Source: Cornus controversa (taxonomy: Eukaryota > Streptophyta > Magnoliopsida > Cornales > Cornaceae). From it: a DNA stretch of 64,000 nucleotides. Positions 51,400 to 62,216 of this stretch are shown one piece after another (position 1 is the stretch's first letter; every line of letters starts with the position of its first letter). The notes under the pieces are model-generated. The model saw only the letters and a list, made by a program, of their open reading frames with translations, was not told where the DNA came from and did no database searches. The stretch spans positions 7,776,041 to 7,840,040 of the forward strand of contig CM048849.1 in assembly GCA_026545225.1 (NCBI GenBank). The letters run 5' to 3'. The position numbers and the translations under genes were made by a program.

Positions 51400-52244
51400 C
51401 TAGTTTGGGTTTTAGTCTATGGATTGCTTGGATAAGGTGATAACGCGAGAGAGGAAATGTTGAGAGTCCGAGAGATCACTTGGGTCAAAGGAGATTTGGG
51501 TGCAATATGGACGGGTTAATCCGAATTCATGAGTTGGGTTTATATTTCTAGTAATATTTTATGCCATTTTCACATATCTATATTTATTTTTTGGAAATAA
51601 GTGTTTAATAACCCAAATCTATTTTTAAATCAGTTTATAGTGTTGTTAGTTTATTAAAATATTCACAACTAAAGTCTAACTTGTTTATATTTAGAACCTG
51701 ACCCAAATTATACCCGACTTGAGACTCAAGCTAGATTCATGGGGATGGGGTAGCATTTTTGGGAGCATTAGAGTTTGAATTGAGTGTTTTATAGCTTATA
51801 TTTTTTTTCCACTTCATTAATATAGCAAACAAAATACATTAATATACGAGTGTTCTTTATGATTTATACTTACCATCTTCATAAACATCACATGTAGCAA
51901 ACAAATTAAATAGAAGAAGATGGAGGGACAAAAGAATACCCGACGAGACAAGTCATTCTGTCATCCATAGTTATGAGTTTTAAATTGTAAATGTAGGGCT
52001 AGTTGGAATTTGGGCCGACCACCAGGGAGTTTGGCACATGTGGGCCTAATCTAGCTCAATAGCTGGATAGGCTTGTTTTAGAGGCTGATCTAACCCTAGT
52101 TCAGTGATAGATTGGAACAAGCCACTCAAAACAGAGTTGGATAAAACAGGGTACTGCTTTGGGCCTTGGCTTGCCAAACTTGCACTCTAAGATAAAGGTT
52201 GTTTAATATCAACCATAAATAGGCCATAATTCATAGGATCCTGT
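51398..52244. other. RPS1 upstream region, no gene
   Basis: The presumed RPS1 promoter lies in the first few hundred bases; no reliable TATA box or known element was picked out. The stretch 52000-52200 (GGGCCGACC, GGGCCTAATCTAGC) looks like old repeat DNA. The last five bases, CCTGT (52240-52244), are the left target duplication of the palindromic retrotransposon. Confidence 0.5.
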
Positions 52245-52426
52245 TGTAGACATTAAAAAATTATATGATAGACCCAAAATACAATTTGGGTTTATTTTCA
52301 GTTTAGCCCATTTTAAAATATGGCCCAATGAGTCAGATAATTTGAAACCAGACCCACCACAAATAAATGAGTTATGGACTGGTCTAAATTGTCTAAGAAG
52401 TCAAAACCCACTTGAAAATGGGTCTA

Positions 52427-52467
<41 letters not shown>

Positions 52468-52910
52468 AATTATCAAAATTATCATAAAAGATAATTATAG
52501 GATAATTATTAAAAAAAAAGAAAGTTACAAATCTACCCCTCCGATGAGCCTATAAATAAAGGTCCAGAGGTGGGAGAAGAGAGCCCGGAAGATTCTCAGA
52601 AAAAGTTGAAGCTCTGCAGAACTCTTCACTCAAAATCCAAAACTCCAAAGCATCTAAACCCTGAAGGAAAAGAACAACAAGCACATCATCCACGTGCCGT
52701 TCTTCACCAAAGTTTCAATCCAACTCAAGATCAAGCTCTTGCAGCCCTTAAAGCCGGATTACCAAGGAGATCGAATCAGAGGACCTTATCTTCATATTTC
52801 TTTTGTAAAGATTTACAGAGGATTGTACCCTTTTTCTTGAATCAATAAAAATTGTTTATTTGTCACTAATTTTCGTTCTTAGATTTTCGGACACGAAATT
52901 TGTGTGTACA
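52245..52910 (+). repeat. Left complete LTR of the inverted dimer (666 bp)
   Basis: From TGTAGACATT to TGTGTGTACA. It includes an (AT)n tract at about 52434-52462 starting just after GGGTCTAAT, and a promoter-like TATAAATAAA at 52551-52560. The right counterpart is 62217-62874. Confidence 0.9.
52551..52560 (+). promoter_or_regulatory. LTR TATA box, left arm, directed inward
   Basis: TATAAATAAA within the LTR, about 350 bp before the internal region. The mirrored copy is at 62567-62576, so both promoters point toward the centre. Confidence 0.65.
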
Positions 52911-52916
52911 AATTTC

Positions 52917-52934
52917 TGGCACGCCCGGTGGGAC
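52917..52934 (+). promoter_or_regulatory. Primer-binding site, left arm
   Basis: TGGCACGCCCGGTGGGAC begins six bases after the LTR end, the position and TGG start expected of a tRNA-complementary primer site. I did not assign the tRNA. The right arm has GTGCCA in place of the CGTGCCA complement (TGGCACACCCGGTGGGAC when read on its strand), one change. Confidence 0.65.
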
Positions 52935-52995
52935 ATCTCTGCCTCTCATCTCTGTCTCCTACATCATACCTCCAAAACTCTGTTCATCAGAATTC

Positions 52996-55359
52996 ATGGC
53001 TCCTCCCAAGGTTCAGACGACAAACAAGAAAAACTCAAAAGAAACCGCTGCTGCAATGGCTAACACCAAAGTTGCCGCAAGCAATGACAAGAACACTAGG
53101 AACCTGTCAAGTGCCAGCAGCACCTCAGCAGGTCCTATAACGCGTAGCAAGACCAAAGCAATTGCTTCGCTCAAGAATCAGCAAGATTTGGTAAAAACCA
53201 ATCCTGCTAAACCAATGGATGTGAAAACTAAATATGTTAACACCATTGATCCTCAGGGGGCAAGGAACTCTAACGTAGTTTCAGAAAATTCGGCGCCACC
53301 ACATTCACCCCACTCTATCTCTGACGCCAACTCTAGCGTCGGTTCGCTCTCAGAGTCGTTACTTGAGATTTCAGAGCAATCGGTCCCTTCAAAGAATGTT
53401 GGCCCTCAAGGTCTTTCCTATTCAAATGTTGTCGTAGCTATGATGACTGGAACAACCTCGGTGGAAGACCAACTCGCAGTCATGGCGCGCGCAATCGAAA
53501 ACCTCACAAAGATTGTTGAAAAGAAGGACTTGCAGATCATCGTGCTAATGAGTAAGCTTGAAATCCAAAATCCTAACAAGTCAACACATCTACATGCGAA
53601 TACTTCAAATTCATCTCTTCAAGGTGTCCAATCAAAAGATCGTCGTCATACATTTGTGTCAGGACACATGGCTGACGAAACTAACCCTGCTTTGCCAGTC
53701 GCTTTGTTATCTGTCCAACAGTTGTAAGATATAATAACGAATACAATCCGAGCACAGTATAGCGGCGCCCCTCAAAGCACTCTTGTGTACTCAAAACCCT
53801 ACACCAAAAGAATTGACAGCTTAAAGACGCCAGTGGGATATCAACCGCCAAAATTCCAACAATTTGATGGAAGAGGCAATCCCAAACAATATGTTGCACA
53901 TTTTGTGGAGACCTGCAATAACGCTGGCACCGAAGGGGATCTCTTGGTCAAACAATTTGTTCGTTCCCTCAAAGGGAATGCATTTGATTGGTACACGGAC
54001 CTCAAAGTTAGAAGTATTGACTGTTGGGAGCAGATGGAGCGAGAGTTTCTTAACCGCTTCTACAGTACTCGTAGAACAATAAGCATGCTAGAACTCACTA
54101 GCATGAAACAAATTAAAGACGAGCTTGTGGTCGACTATATCAACTGCTGGCGAGCTCTAAGTCTTGATTGCAAAGACCGTCTTTCTGAAGTATCAGCAGT
54201 CAAAATGTGTATGCAAGGCATGCACTAGGAGCTTCTTTACATTCTGCAAGGAATCAAGCCTCGTACGTTTGAAGAATTGGTTACTCGTGCCAATGATATA
54301 GAGCTCAGCATAATAAGTCGTGGTGCAAAGGCTTTTGCCTTTCCCAATCTGTCTGACAACTGTCTTAAAGATGAAGAGGTTGAGTCTGAAGAGGAAGAGG
54401 AAGACGAAATACTTCCTAACTCGGACGATGAAATAAATACATCTTATGTTACAAGTATCGTCTCTAACGACTTGTATCAAAAAACACATCGTGTTCCTTC
54501 CGTAACTTCATCTGATAGTTCTCGATTAAATAAGACATTAAGTCAAGAAAACCTTGATAGAAGACTGAACAGACAGGGGGCAAACCTTCCATACAAGACT
54601 CATTCCCAACTCTCTCACATGAAATATCCTTGGCATGGGGGCAAGATTCACAGCTGTCTTTTAAAAAGGCCTACACATTTTATCAAATCTAGAAATAAGA
54701 AAGAAGTCCCAAGAAGGAAACAAGAAAAATAAAAGAATAACCAAAATGACGAATCTGAAGGATTTGTGTTGAAGATGCGGTATCGGAATAATCCGTCAAA
54801 TTTTACTCAAACAACTTCAAGTAAAAGAGTTCAAAATACTGTGCTTGCCTGGAGGCCAAAGAAGAATACTCAAGAAGGGAATGATTATAAAAAGATCTCG
54901 CAAGAATCATGGCCCAGAAATACACGAGTGATGTCTCAACAGTCACTTTCTCGAACTGTCTCTGACAATCAGCGAAACGAAGGTCTCGAAAAAGAAAGCG
55001 AGGAACAAGAACAAAATCGTTTACAATCCCAGATGGAACGAGAGGGTCAAAAAATTAAAAGACTAGAAAAAGAAAAAGTGTGGGGACCAAAGCCCGAAGA
55101 TGCTGTCTGGATCGAATCTCGTAGCGGAATAAAAGCATATTGGGTGAGGTTCAATCCTCCTGCATCAACCACGACAAATGAAATACCTCTTCCTTTTGGG
55201 TGGGGAGACGAGTTCGAAGACGATGTTTCTTCTCAAGTACGAGAAGAGTATAATGAAGAAATAAAACAAGAAGAAAATCTTCAAATTGACGCTGAGCTGA
55301 TTCACACCTTTCAACACAAGTTTGGACTGTCTCCTGAGTCTTGCAAAGCTAAAGACTAA
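52996..55359 (+). pseudogene. gag of the left arm, one frame with three stops
   Basis: From the Met of MAPPKVQ a single frame runs 788 codons to 55357-55359, interrupted only by TAA at 53725, TAG at 54226 and TAA at 54730. The N-terminal third is Ser/Asn/Lys-rich. The middle (about 53830-54220) is the retrotransposon gag core: PPKFQQFDGRGNPKQYVAHF, then LVKQFVRSLKGNAFDWY and WEQMEREFLNRFY. The C-terminal part is charged. No CCHC knuckle or pol follows. The right arm shows CAA at the 53725 and 54730 positions, so those two stops are private to this arm; the TAG is shared. Confidence 0.88.
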
Positions 55360-55371
55360 GTAAAGCTAAAA

Positions 55372-55915
55372 GTGCTCCCCGATATGAGCCTAAACTGTCG
55401 ATGATACTCTATGACACGAGTATAAACTGTCTACAAAAAAAAAAAAAACACTCCTTGACACGAGTATAAACTGTCTACCAAAAAAAAAAGGATGATACTC
55501 TATGACACGAGTATAAACTGTCTACAAAAAAAAAAAAAAAACTCCCTGACACGAGTATAAACTATCTACCAAAAAAAAAAGGATGACACTCCTTGACACG
55601 AGTATAAACTGTCCACCAAAAAAAAAACACTCCTTGACACGAGTATAAACTGTCTACCAAAAAAAAAAAAAAAGAGGATGACACTCCTTGACACGAGTAT
55701 AAACTGTTTACCAAAAAAAAAAAAGAGATGACACTCCTTAACACGAGTATAAACTGTTTACCAAAAAAAAAAAAAAAATACTCTTTGATACGAGTATAAA
55801 CTGTCTAAAAAAAAAAAAAAAAAACACTCATGACATGAGTATAAACTGTCTGCATTAAAAAAAATAATAATCACTCCTTGATATGAGTATAAACTATCTT
55901 TACAAAAAAAAAAAA
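55372..55915 (+). repeat. Tandem array 1, left arm
   Basis: About eleven units of 35-55 bp, each CTCCTTGACACGAGTATAAA then CTGTCTACC and an A-run of variable length. The mirror array on the right is at about 59375-59815 with about nine to ten units. Confidence 0.9.
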
Positions 55916-56004
55916 AAATTTGAAGCTTGCAAGAGAAGAGTTGGGTGACCTGACCTGCCGCCGAGATATTGACGGATGTCTGCTGCATCGTGGTGATTTG
56001 GCCT

Positions 56005-56525
56005 GACCCCGAAGGGACAGAAAGAGTGACACCGAAGTGCACTAAGGGACCCCGAAGGGATGAGTGACACCGAAGTGCACTAAGGGACCCCGAAAGGACA
56101 ATAAGAGTGACACCGAAGTGCACTAAGGGACCCCGAAGGGACAGTAAGAGTGACACTGAAGTGCACTAAGGGACCTCGAAAGGACAATAAGAGTGACACC
56201 GAAGTGCACTAAGGGACCCCGAAGGAATAGTAAGAGTGACACCGAAGTGCACTAAGGGACCCCGAAGGGACGAGTGACACCGAAGTGCACTAAGGGACCC
56301 CGAAGGGACAATAAGAGTGACACCGAAGTGCACTAAGGGACCCCAAAGGGATAATAAGAGTGACACCGAAGTGCACTAAGGGACCCCGAAGGGACAATAA
56401 GAGTGACACCGAAGTGCACTAAGGGACCCCAAAGGGACAATAAGAGTGACACCGAAGTGCACTAAGGGACCCCGAAGGGACAAAAAAGTGACACCGAAGT
56501 GCACTAAGGGACCCCGAAAGGACTA
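56005..56525 (+). repeat. Tandem array 2, left arm, 12 units
   Basis: Twelve copies of a 38-45 bp unit: GTGACACCGAAGTGCACTAA then GGGACCCCGAAGGGACAATAAGA with a variable tail. In the right arm the array (59147-59372) has only five. Units contain the internal near-palindrome GTGCAC. Confidence 0.92.
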
Positions 56526-56904
56526 ATGAATGGCGTCTGAAACTCCATATTATGAGAAAGACGATTTGACTTGCAAGAATTGAAAAAAAATATATATTTG
56601 AAACTTGCCAAGAAAAGTTGAGTGACTTACGTAAAGATATCTTCCTCAATGAGTTCGATAGATCTATTCGTCGTTCCAGAGACAGCACAAAATTCGAGCA
56701 GGGCCCACAAGTGAAATCTGATCTGAAAAAAATAGATTTGATTAATAGCGGTTATGGAAGACAAAGTTGTTACTAAAGAAAAATGTTCCTTTCAAAGTTT
56801 AAGGACATATATATTTTGTTGCAAAAGTTTATAATACAAGTAGTTGTGTAGCAGAGATGGTGTGGTGCTATAATGTCTTCTAATGAGATCTTGTGTTCAA
56901 ATCT

Positions 56905-57247
56905 ACCAAGCACCAAAAAAAGAAACTTTATTCCTTTTACACATCAAAGGAAAAGAGAAGGAAGAAAAAAAAAAGAGAAAAGAAAAAAAAAAAAAAAAAA
57001 GAAGAAGAAACAGGCGTGAAAAGAAGAAAGAAATAAAGAAAAAAAAAAAAAGTCAACGTGAAGAGAAGAAAAAGGAAAGAAGAAGTGTCGTGAGGCGCTG
57101 GAGGAGGAGAAAGAAAGAAGAAACTGTCGTGAGGTGCTGGAGGAGAAAGAAAGAAGAAAAAGAGAAAAAAAAAAAAAAGAAGAAGAAAGAAAAGAAAAAA
57201 AAAAAAAGAAGGAAAAAGAAAAAGAAAAAGAAAAAGAAAAGAGAGCT
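56905..57247 (+). repeat. Homopurine (A/G) block, left arm
   Basis: Nearly all A and G for about 340 bp, e.g. runs of AAGAAGAAA, with a few C-containing islands (GTCGTGAGGCGCTGGAGGAG). Open frames across it encode only Lys/Glu/Arg and are not genes. Mirror block at about 58365-58735. Confidence 0.9.
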
Positions 57248-57296
57248 TACAGTTGCTGGAATTCATGAAATTTCTGAAGTGTAGGCTACATATATA

Positions 57297-57560
57297 TAGT
57301 GGTGAGTTAATCCTATTTGACATAGGATTTTCAATACTCCAATTCCGTTTGAACATGGAAAACAGCAAATCCTATTTGAAATTGGATAAGGAAAAAAAAT
57401 TCTATTTGCAATAGGATTCTCAAGTCTTCAATTCCACTTGGACCAGAAAAAAAAAATCCTATTGGCAATAGGATCCTCAAGTATTTGATTCAACTTGACA
57501 AAGAAGACATCCTTTTTGCAGTTGAATTTTCGCACAAAAAAAAAAAGCAAAATTTAAATA
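57297..57560 (+). repeat. Diverged repeats upstream of the polypurine tract, left arm
   Basis: Three or four units of about 65-75 bp: TCCTATTTGACATAGGATTT, then TCCTATTTGAAATTGGA, TTCTATTTGCAATAGGATTC and TCCTATTGGCAATAGGATCC. Most contain a short inverted pair (TCCTAT ... ATAGGA). Mirrored at 58050-58310. Confidence 0.75.
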
Positions 57561-57610
57561 CTTCAAGTCCCGCTTTAAATACGTGACAAACTCAACATGG
57601 CACGAGACTT

Positions 57611-57625
57611 AAAGTGGGGGCAATT
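57611..57625 (+). promoter_or_regulatory. Polypurine tract, left arm
   Basis: AAAGTGGGGGCAATT immediately precedes the LTR start TGTAAATATT. Mirror at 57985-57999. Confidence 0.8.
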
Positions 57626-57984
57626 TGTAAATATTAAAAAATTACATGATATACCCAAAATACAATTTGAGTTTATCTTCAGTTTAGCCCACTTTAAAAT
57701 ATGGCCCAATGAGTCAGATAATTTGAAGCCAGACCCACCACAAATAAATGAGTTATGGGCTGGTCTAAATTGTCTAAGAAGTCAAAGCCCACTTGAAAAT
57801 ATTAGACCCATTTTCAAGTGGGCTTTGACTTCTTAGACAATTTAGACCAGCTCATAACTCATTTATTTGTGGTGGGTCTGGCTTCAAATTATCTGACTCA
57901 TTGGGCCATATTTTAAAGTGGGCTAAACTGAAGATAAACTCAAATTATATTTTGGGTATATCATGTAATTTTTTAATGTCTACA
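57626..57984. repeat. Fused 3' LTR fragments forming the palindrome centre
   Basis: Left fragment 57626-57800 (first 175 bp of the LTR) meets right fragment 57801-57984 (first 184 bp, reversed). The 9-base spacer ATTAGACCC (57801-57809) separates the perfect arms ACTTGAAAAT and ATTTTCAAGT. Neither fragment continues into the (AT)n tract that follows GGGTCTAAT in the full LTRs. Confidence 0.93.
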
Positions 57985-58364
57985 AATTGCCCCCACTTTA
58001 AGTCTCGTGCCATGTTGAGTTTGTCACGTATTTAAAGCGGGACTTGAAGTATTTAAATTTCGCTTTTTTTTTTTTGTGCGAAAATTCAACTGCAAAAAGG
58101 ATGTCTTCTTTGTCAAGTTGAATCAAATACTTGAGGATCCTATTGCCAATATGATTTTTTTTTCTAGTCCAAGTTGAATTGAAGACTTGAGAATCCTATT
58201 GCAAATAGAATTTTTTTTCCTTATCCAATTTCAAATAGGATTTGCTGTTTCCATGTTCAAACGAAATTGGAGTATTGAAAATCCTATGTCAAATAGGATT
58301 AACTCACCACTATATATATGTAGCCTATACTTCAGAAATTCCATGAATTCCAGCAACTAGCTCT

Positions 58365-58740
58365 CTTTTCTTTTTCCTTTTTTTTTTCCTTCTTTTTTTC
58401 TTTTCTTTCTTCTTCTTCTTTTCTTTTCTTTTCTTTTTCTTCTTTCTTTCTCCTCCAGCGCCTCACGACAGTTCTTCTTTCTTTTTGTTTTTTCACTTTT
58501 TTTTTTCTTCTCTTCTTTCTTCTTTTTTTTTTTTCTTTCTTTCTTTCTCCTCCTCCAGCGCCTCACGACACTTCTTCTTCTTCTTCTTCTTCTTTTTTTT
58601 TTTTTTTTTTTTTTCTTTTTTTCACTTTTTTTTTCTTTTTCTTCTTTCTTTCTTCTCTTCACGCCTGTTTCTTCTTCTTTTTTTTTTTTTTTCTTTTCTT
58701 TTTTTTTTTCTTCCTTCTCATTTCCTTTGATGTGTAAAAA
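58365..58740 (-). repeat. Homopyrimidine (C/T) block, right arm
   Basis: Mirror of the left purine block; long CT and T runs with islands containing CCTCCAGCGCCTCACGACA. Together with the left block it could pair across the palindrome. Confidence 0.88.
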
Positions 58741-59146
58741 AAACAAAGTTTCTTTTTTTGGTGCTTGGTAGATTTGAACACAAGATCTCATTAGAAGACA
58801 TTATAGCACCACACCATCTCTGCTACACAACTCCTTGTATTATAAACTTTTGTAACAAAATATATATGTCCTTAAACTTTGAAAGGAACATTTTTCTTTA
58901 GTAACAACTTTGTCTTCCGTAACCGCTATTAATCAAATCTATTTTTTTTCAGATCAGATTTCACTTGTGGGCCCTGCTCGAATTTTGTGCTGTCTCTGGA
59001 ACGACGAATAGATCTATCGAGCTCATTGAGGAAGATATCTTTACGTAAGTCACTCAACTTTTCTTGGCAAGTTTCAAATATATATATTTTTTCAATTCTT
59101 GCAGGTCAAATCGTCTTTCTCAGAATATAGAGTTCCAGACGCCATT

Positions 59147-59372
59147 CATTAGTCCCTTCGGGGTCCCTTAGTGCACTTCGGTGTCACTGTTATTGTCCCT
59201 TCGAGGTCCCTTAGTGCACTTTGGTGTCACTCTTTCGTCCCTTCGGGGTCCCTTAGTGCACTTTAGTGTCACTCTTATTGTCCCTTCGGGGTCCCTTAGT
59301 GCACTTCGGTGTCACTCGTCCCTTCGGGGTCCCTTAGTGCTCTTCGGTGTCACTCTTACTGTCCCTTCAGTA
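59147..59372 (-). repeat. Tandem array 2, right arm, 5 units
   Basis: Mirror of 56005-56525, reading TTAGTGCACTTCGGTGTCAC with TCCCTTCGGGGTCCC. Only five units remain or were gained. Confidence 0.9.
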
Positions 59373-59374
59373 AG

Positions 59375-59815
59375 ACTTTTTTTTTTTTTTGTAGACAGTT
59401 TATACTCATATCAAGGAGTGTTTTTTTTTGGTAAACAGTTTATACTCGTGTTAAGGAGTGTCATCTCTTTTTTTTTTTGGTAAACAGTTTATACTCGTGT
59501 CAAGGAGTGCCATCCTCTTTTTTTTTTTTTTGGTAGACAGTTTATACTCGTGTCAAGGAGTGTTTTTTTTTTTTGGTGGACAGTTTATACTCGTGTCAAG
59601 GAGTGTCATCCTTTTTTTTTTGGTAGATAGTTTATACTCGTGTCAGGGAGTTTTTTTTTTTTTTTTTGTAGACAGTTTATACTCGTGTCATAGAGTATCA
59701 TCCTTTTTTTTTTGGTAGACAGTTTATACTCGTGTCAAGGAGTGTTTTTTTTTTTTGTAGACAGTTTATACTCGTGTCATAGAGTATCATCGACAGTTTA
59801 GGCTCATATCGGGGA
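59375..59815 (-). repeat. Tandem array 1, right arm
   Basis: Mirror of 55372-55915: GTAGACAGTTTATACTCGTG then TCAAGGAGTG with T-runs, nine to ten units. Confidence 0.88.
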
Positions 59816-59831
59816 GCACTTTTAGCTTTAC

Positions 59832-62131
59832 TTAGTCTTTAGCTTTGCAAGACTCAGGAGACAATCCAAACTTGTGTTGAAAGGTGTGAATCAGCTCAGC
59901 GTCAATTTGAAGATTTTCTTCTTGTTTTATTTCTTCATTATACTCTTCTCGTACTTGAGAAGAAACATCATCTTCGAACTCGTCTCCCCACCCAGAAGGA
60001 AGAGGTATTTCATTTGTCGTGGTCCATGCAGGAGGATTGAACCTCACTCAATATGCTTTTATTCCGCTACGAGATTCGATCCAGACAGCATCTTCGGGCT
60101 TTGGTCCCCACACTTTTCCTTTTTCTAGTCTTTTAATTTTTTGACCCTCTCATTCCATCTGGGATTGTAAACGATTTTATTCTTGTTCCTCGCTTTCTTT
60201 TTCGAGACCTTCATTTCGCTGATTGTTAGAGACAGTTCGAGAAAGTGACTGTTGAGACATCACTCGTGTGTTTCTGGGCCATGATTCTTGCGAGATCTTT
60301 TATAATCATTCCCTTCTTGAGCATTCTTCTTTGGCCTCCAGGCAAGCACAGTGTTTTGAACTCTCCTACTTGAAGTTGTTTGAGTAAAATTTGACGGATT
60401 ATTCCGATACCGCATCTTCAACACAAATCCTTCAAATTCGTCATTTTGGTTATGCTTTTGTTTTTCTTGTTTCCTTCTTGGGACTTCTTTCTTATTTCTG
60501 GATTTTATAAAATGTGTAGGCCTTTTTAAAAGACAGCCGTGAATCTTGCCCCCATGCCAAGGATATTTCATGTGAGAGAGTTGGGAATGAGTCTTGTATG
60601 GAAGGTTTGCCCCCTGTCTGTTCAGTCTTCTATCAAGGTTTTCTTGACTTAATGTCTTATTTAATCGAGAACTATCAGATGAAGTTACGGAAGGAACACG
60701 ATGTGTTTTTTGATAGAAGTTGTTAGAGACGATACTTGTAACATAAGATGTATTTATTTCATCGTCCGAGTTAGGAAGCATTTCGTCTTCCTTTTCCTCT
60801 TCAGACTCAACGTCTTCATCTTTAAGATAGTTGTCAGATAGATTGGGAAAAGCAAAAGCCTTTGCACCACGACTTGTTATGCTGAGCTCCATATCATTGG
60901 TATGAGTAACCAATTCTTCAAATGTACGAGGCTTGATTCCTTGCAGAATGTAAAGAAGCTCCTAGTGCATGCCTTGCATACACATTTCGACTGCTGATAC
61001 TTCAAAAAGACGGTCTTTGCAATCAAGACTTAGAGCTCACCAGCGGTTGATATAGTCGACCACAAGCTCGTCCTTAATTTGTTTCATGCTAGTGAGTTCT
61101 AGCATGCTTACTATTTTACGAGTACTGTAAAAGCGGTTAAGAAACTCTCGCTCCATCTGCTCCCAACAGTCAATACTTCTAGCTTTGAGTTCCGTGTACC
61201 AATCAAATGCATTCCCTTTGAGGGAACGAATAAACAAAATGTGCAACATGTTGTTTGGGATTGCCTCTTCCATCAAATTGTTAGAATTTTGGCGGTTGAT
61301 ATCCCACTGGCGTCTTTAAGCTGTTAATTTTTTTGGTGTAGGGTTTTGAGTACACAAGAGTGCTTTGAGGGGCGCCGCCATACTGTGCTCGGATTGTATT
61401 CGTTATTATATCTTGCAGCTGTTGGACAGATAACAAAGCGACTGGCAAAGCATGGTTAGTTTCGTCAGCCATGTGTCCTGACACAAATGTATGACGACGA
61501 TCTTTTGATTGGACACCTTGAAGAGATGAATTTGAAGTATTCGCAGGTAGATGTGTTGACTTGTTAGGATTTTGGATTTCAAGCTTACTCATTAGTGCGA
61601 CGATCTGCAAGTCCTTCTCTTCAACAATCTTTGTGAGGTTTTCATGACTGCGAGTTGGTCTTCCACCGAGGTTGTTCCAGTCATCATAGCTGCGACAACA
61701 TTTGAATAGGAAAGACCTTGAGGGCCAACATTCTTTGAAGGGACCGATTGCTATGAAATCTCAAGTAACGACTCTGAGAGCGAACCGACGCTAGAGTTGG
61801 CGTCAGAGACAGAGTGGGGTGAATGTGGTGGCGCCGAATTTTTTGAAACTACGTTAGAGTTCCTTGCCCCCTGAGGATCAATGGTGTTAACATGTTTAGT
61901 TTTCACATCCATTGGTTTAGCAGGATTGGTTTTCACTAAATCTTGTTGATTCTTGAGCGAAGCAATTGCTTTAGTCTTGCTACGCGTCATAGGACCTGCT
62001 GAGGTGCTGTTGGCACTTGACAGATTCCTAGTGTTCTTGTCACTACTTGCGGCAACTTTGGTGTTAGCCATTGCAGCAGCGGTTTCTTTTGAGTTTTTCT
62101 TGTTTGTCATCTGAACCTTGGGAGGAGCCAT
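59832..62131 (-). pseudogene. gag of the right arm, more damaged
   Basis: Mirror copy of the left gag, from MAPPKVQ at 62131 to the same SPESCKAKD end at 59832. Damage: TAG near 61751 (GAG to TAG), TAA in place of CAA in the PPKFQQFDG stretch near 61280, a deletion of about 54 bp near 61237 that removes VETCNNAGTEGDLL from the gag core between short TTTTGT/TTTGTT repeats, and a one-base loss in an A-run near 60300 that shifts the frame. It shares the TAG found at 54226 (here 60962-60964). Confidence 0.87.
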
Positions 62132-62216
62132 AGATTCTGATGAACAGAGTTTTGGAGGTATGATGTAGGAGACAGAGATGAGAGGCAGAGATGTCCCACC
62201 GGGTGTGCCAGAAATT

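Noticed and set aside
55372-56525. CRISPR-like repeat-spacer appearance of the tandem arrays
   Set aside because: Units are head-to-tail minisatellites with A-runs of variable length, not unique spacers. They lie inside a plant retrotransposon and no cas genes are present.
56883-57284. Open frame of 133 codons, Lys/Glu/Arg-rich
   Set aside because: It is only the translation of a homopurine low-complexity block; the mirrored frame at 58357-58791 has the same cause.
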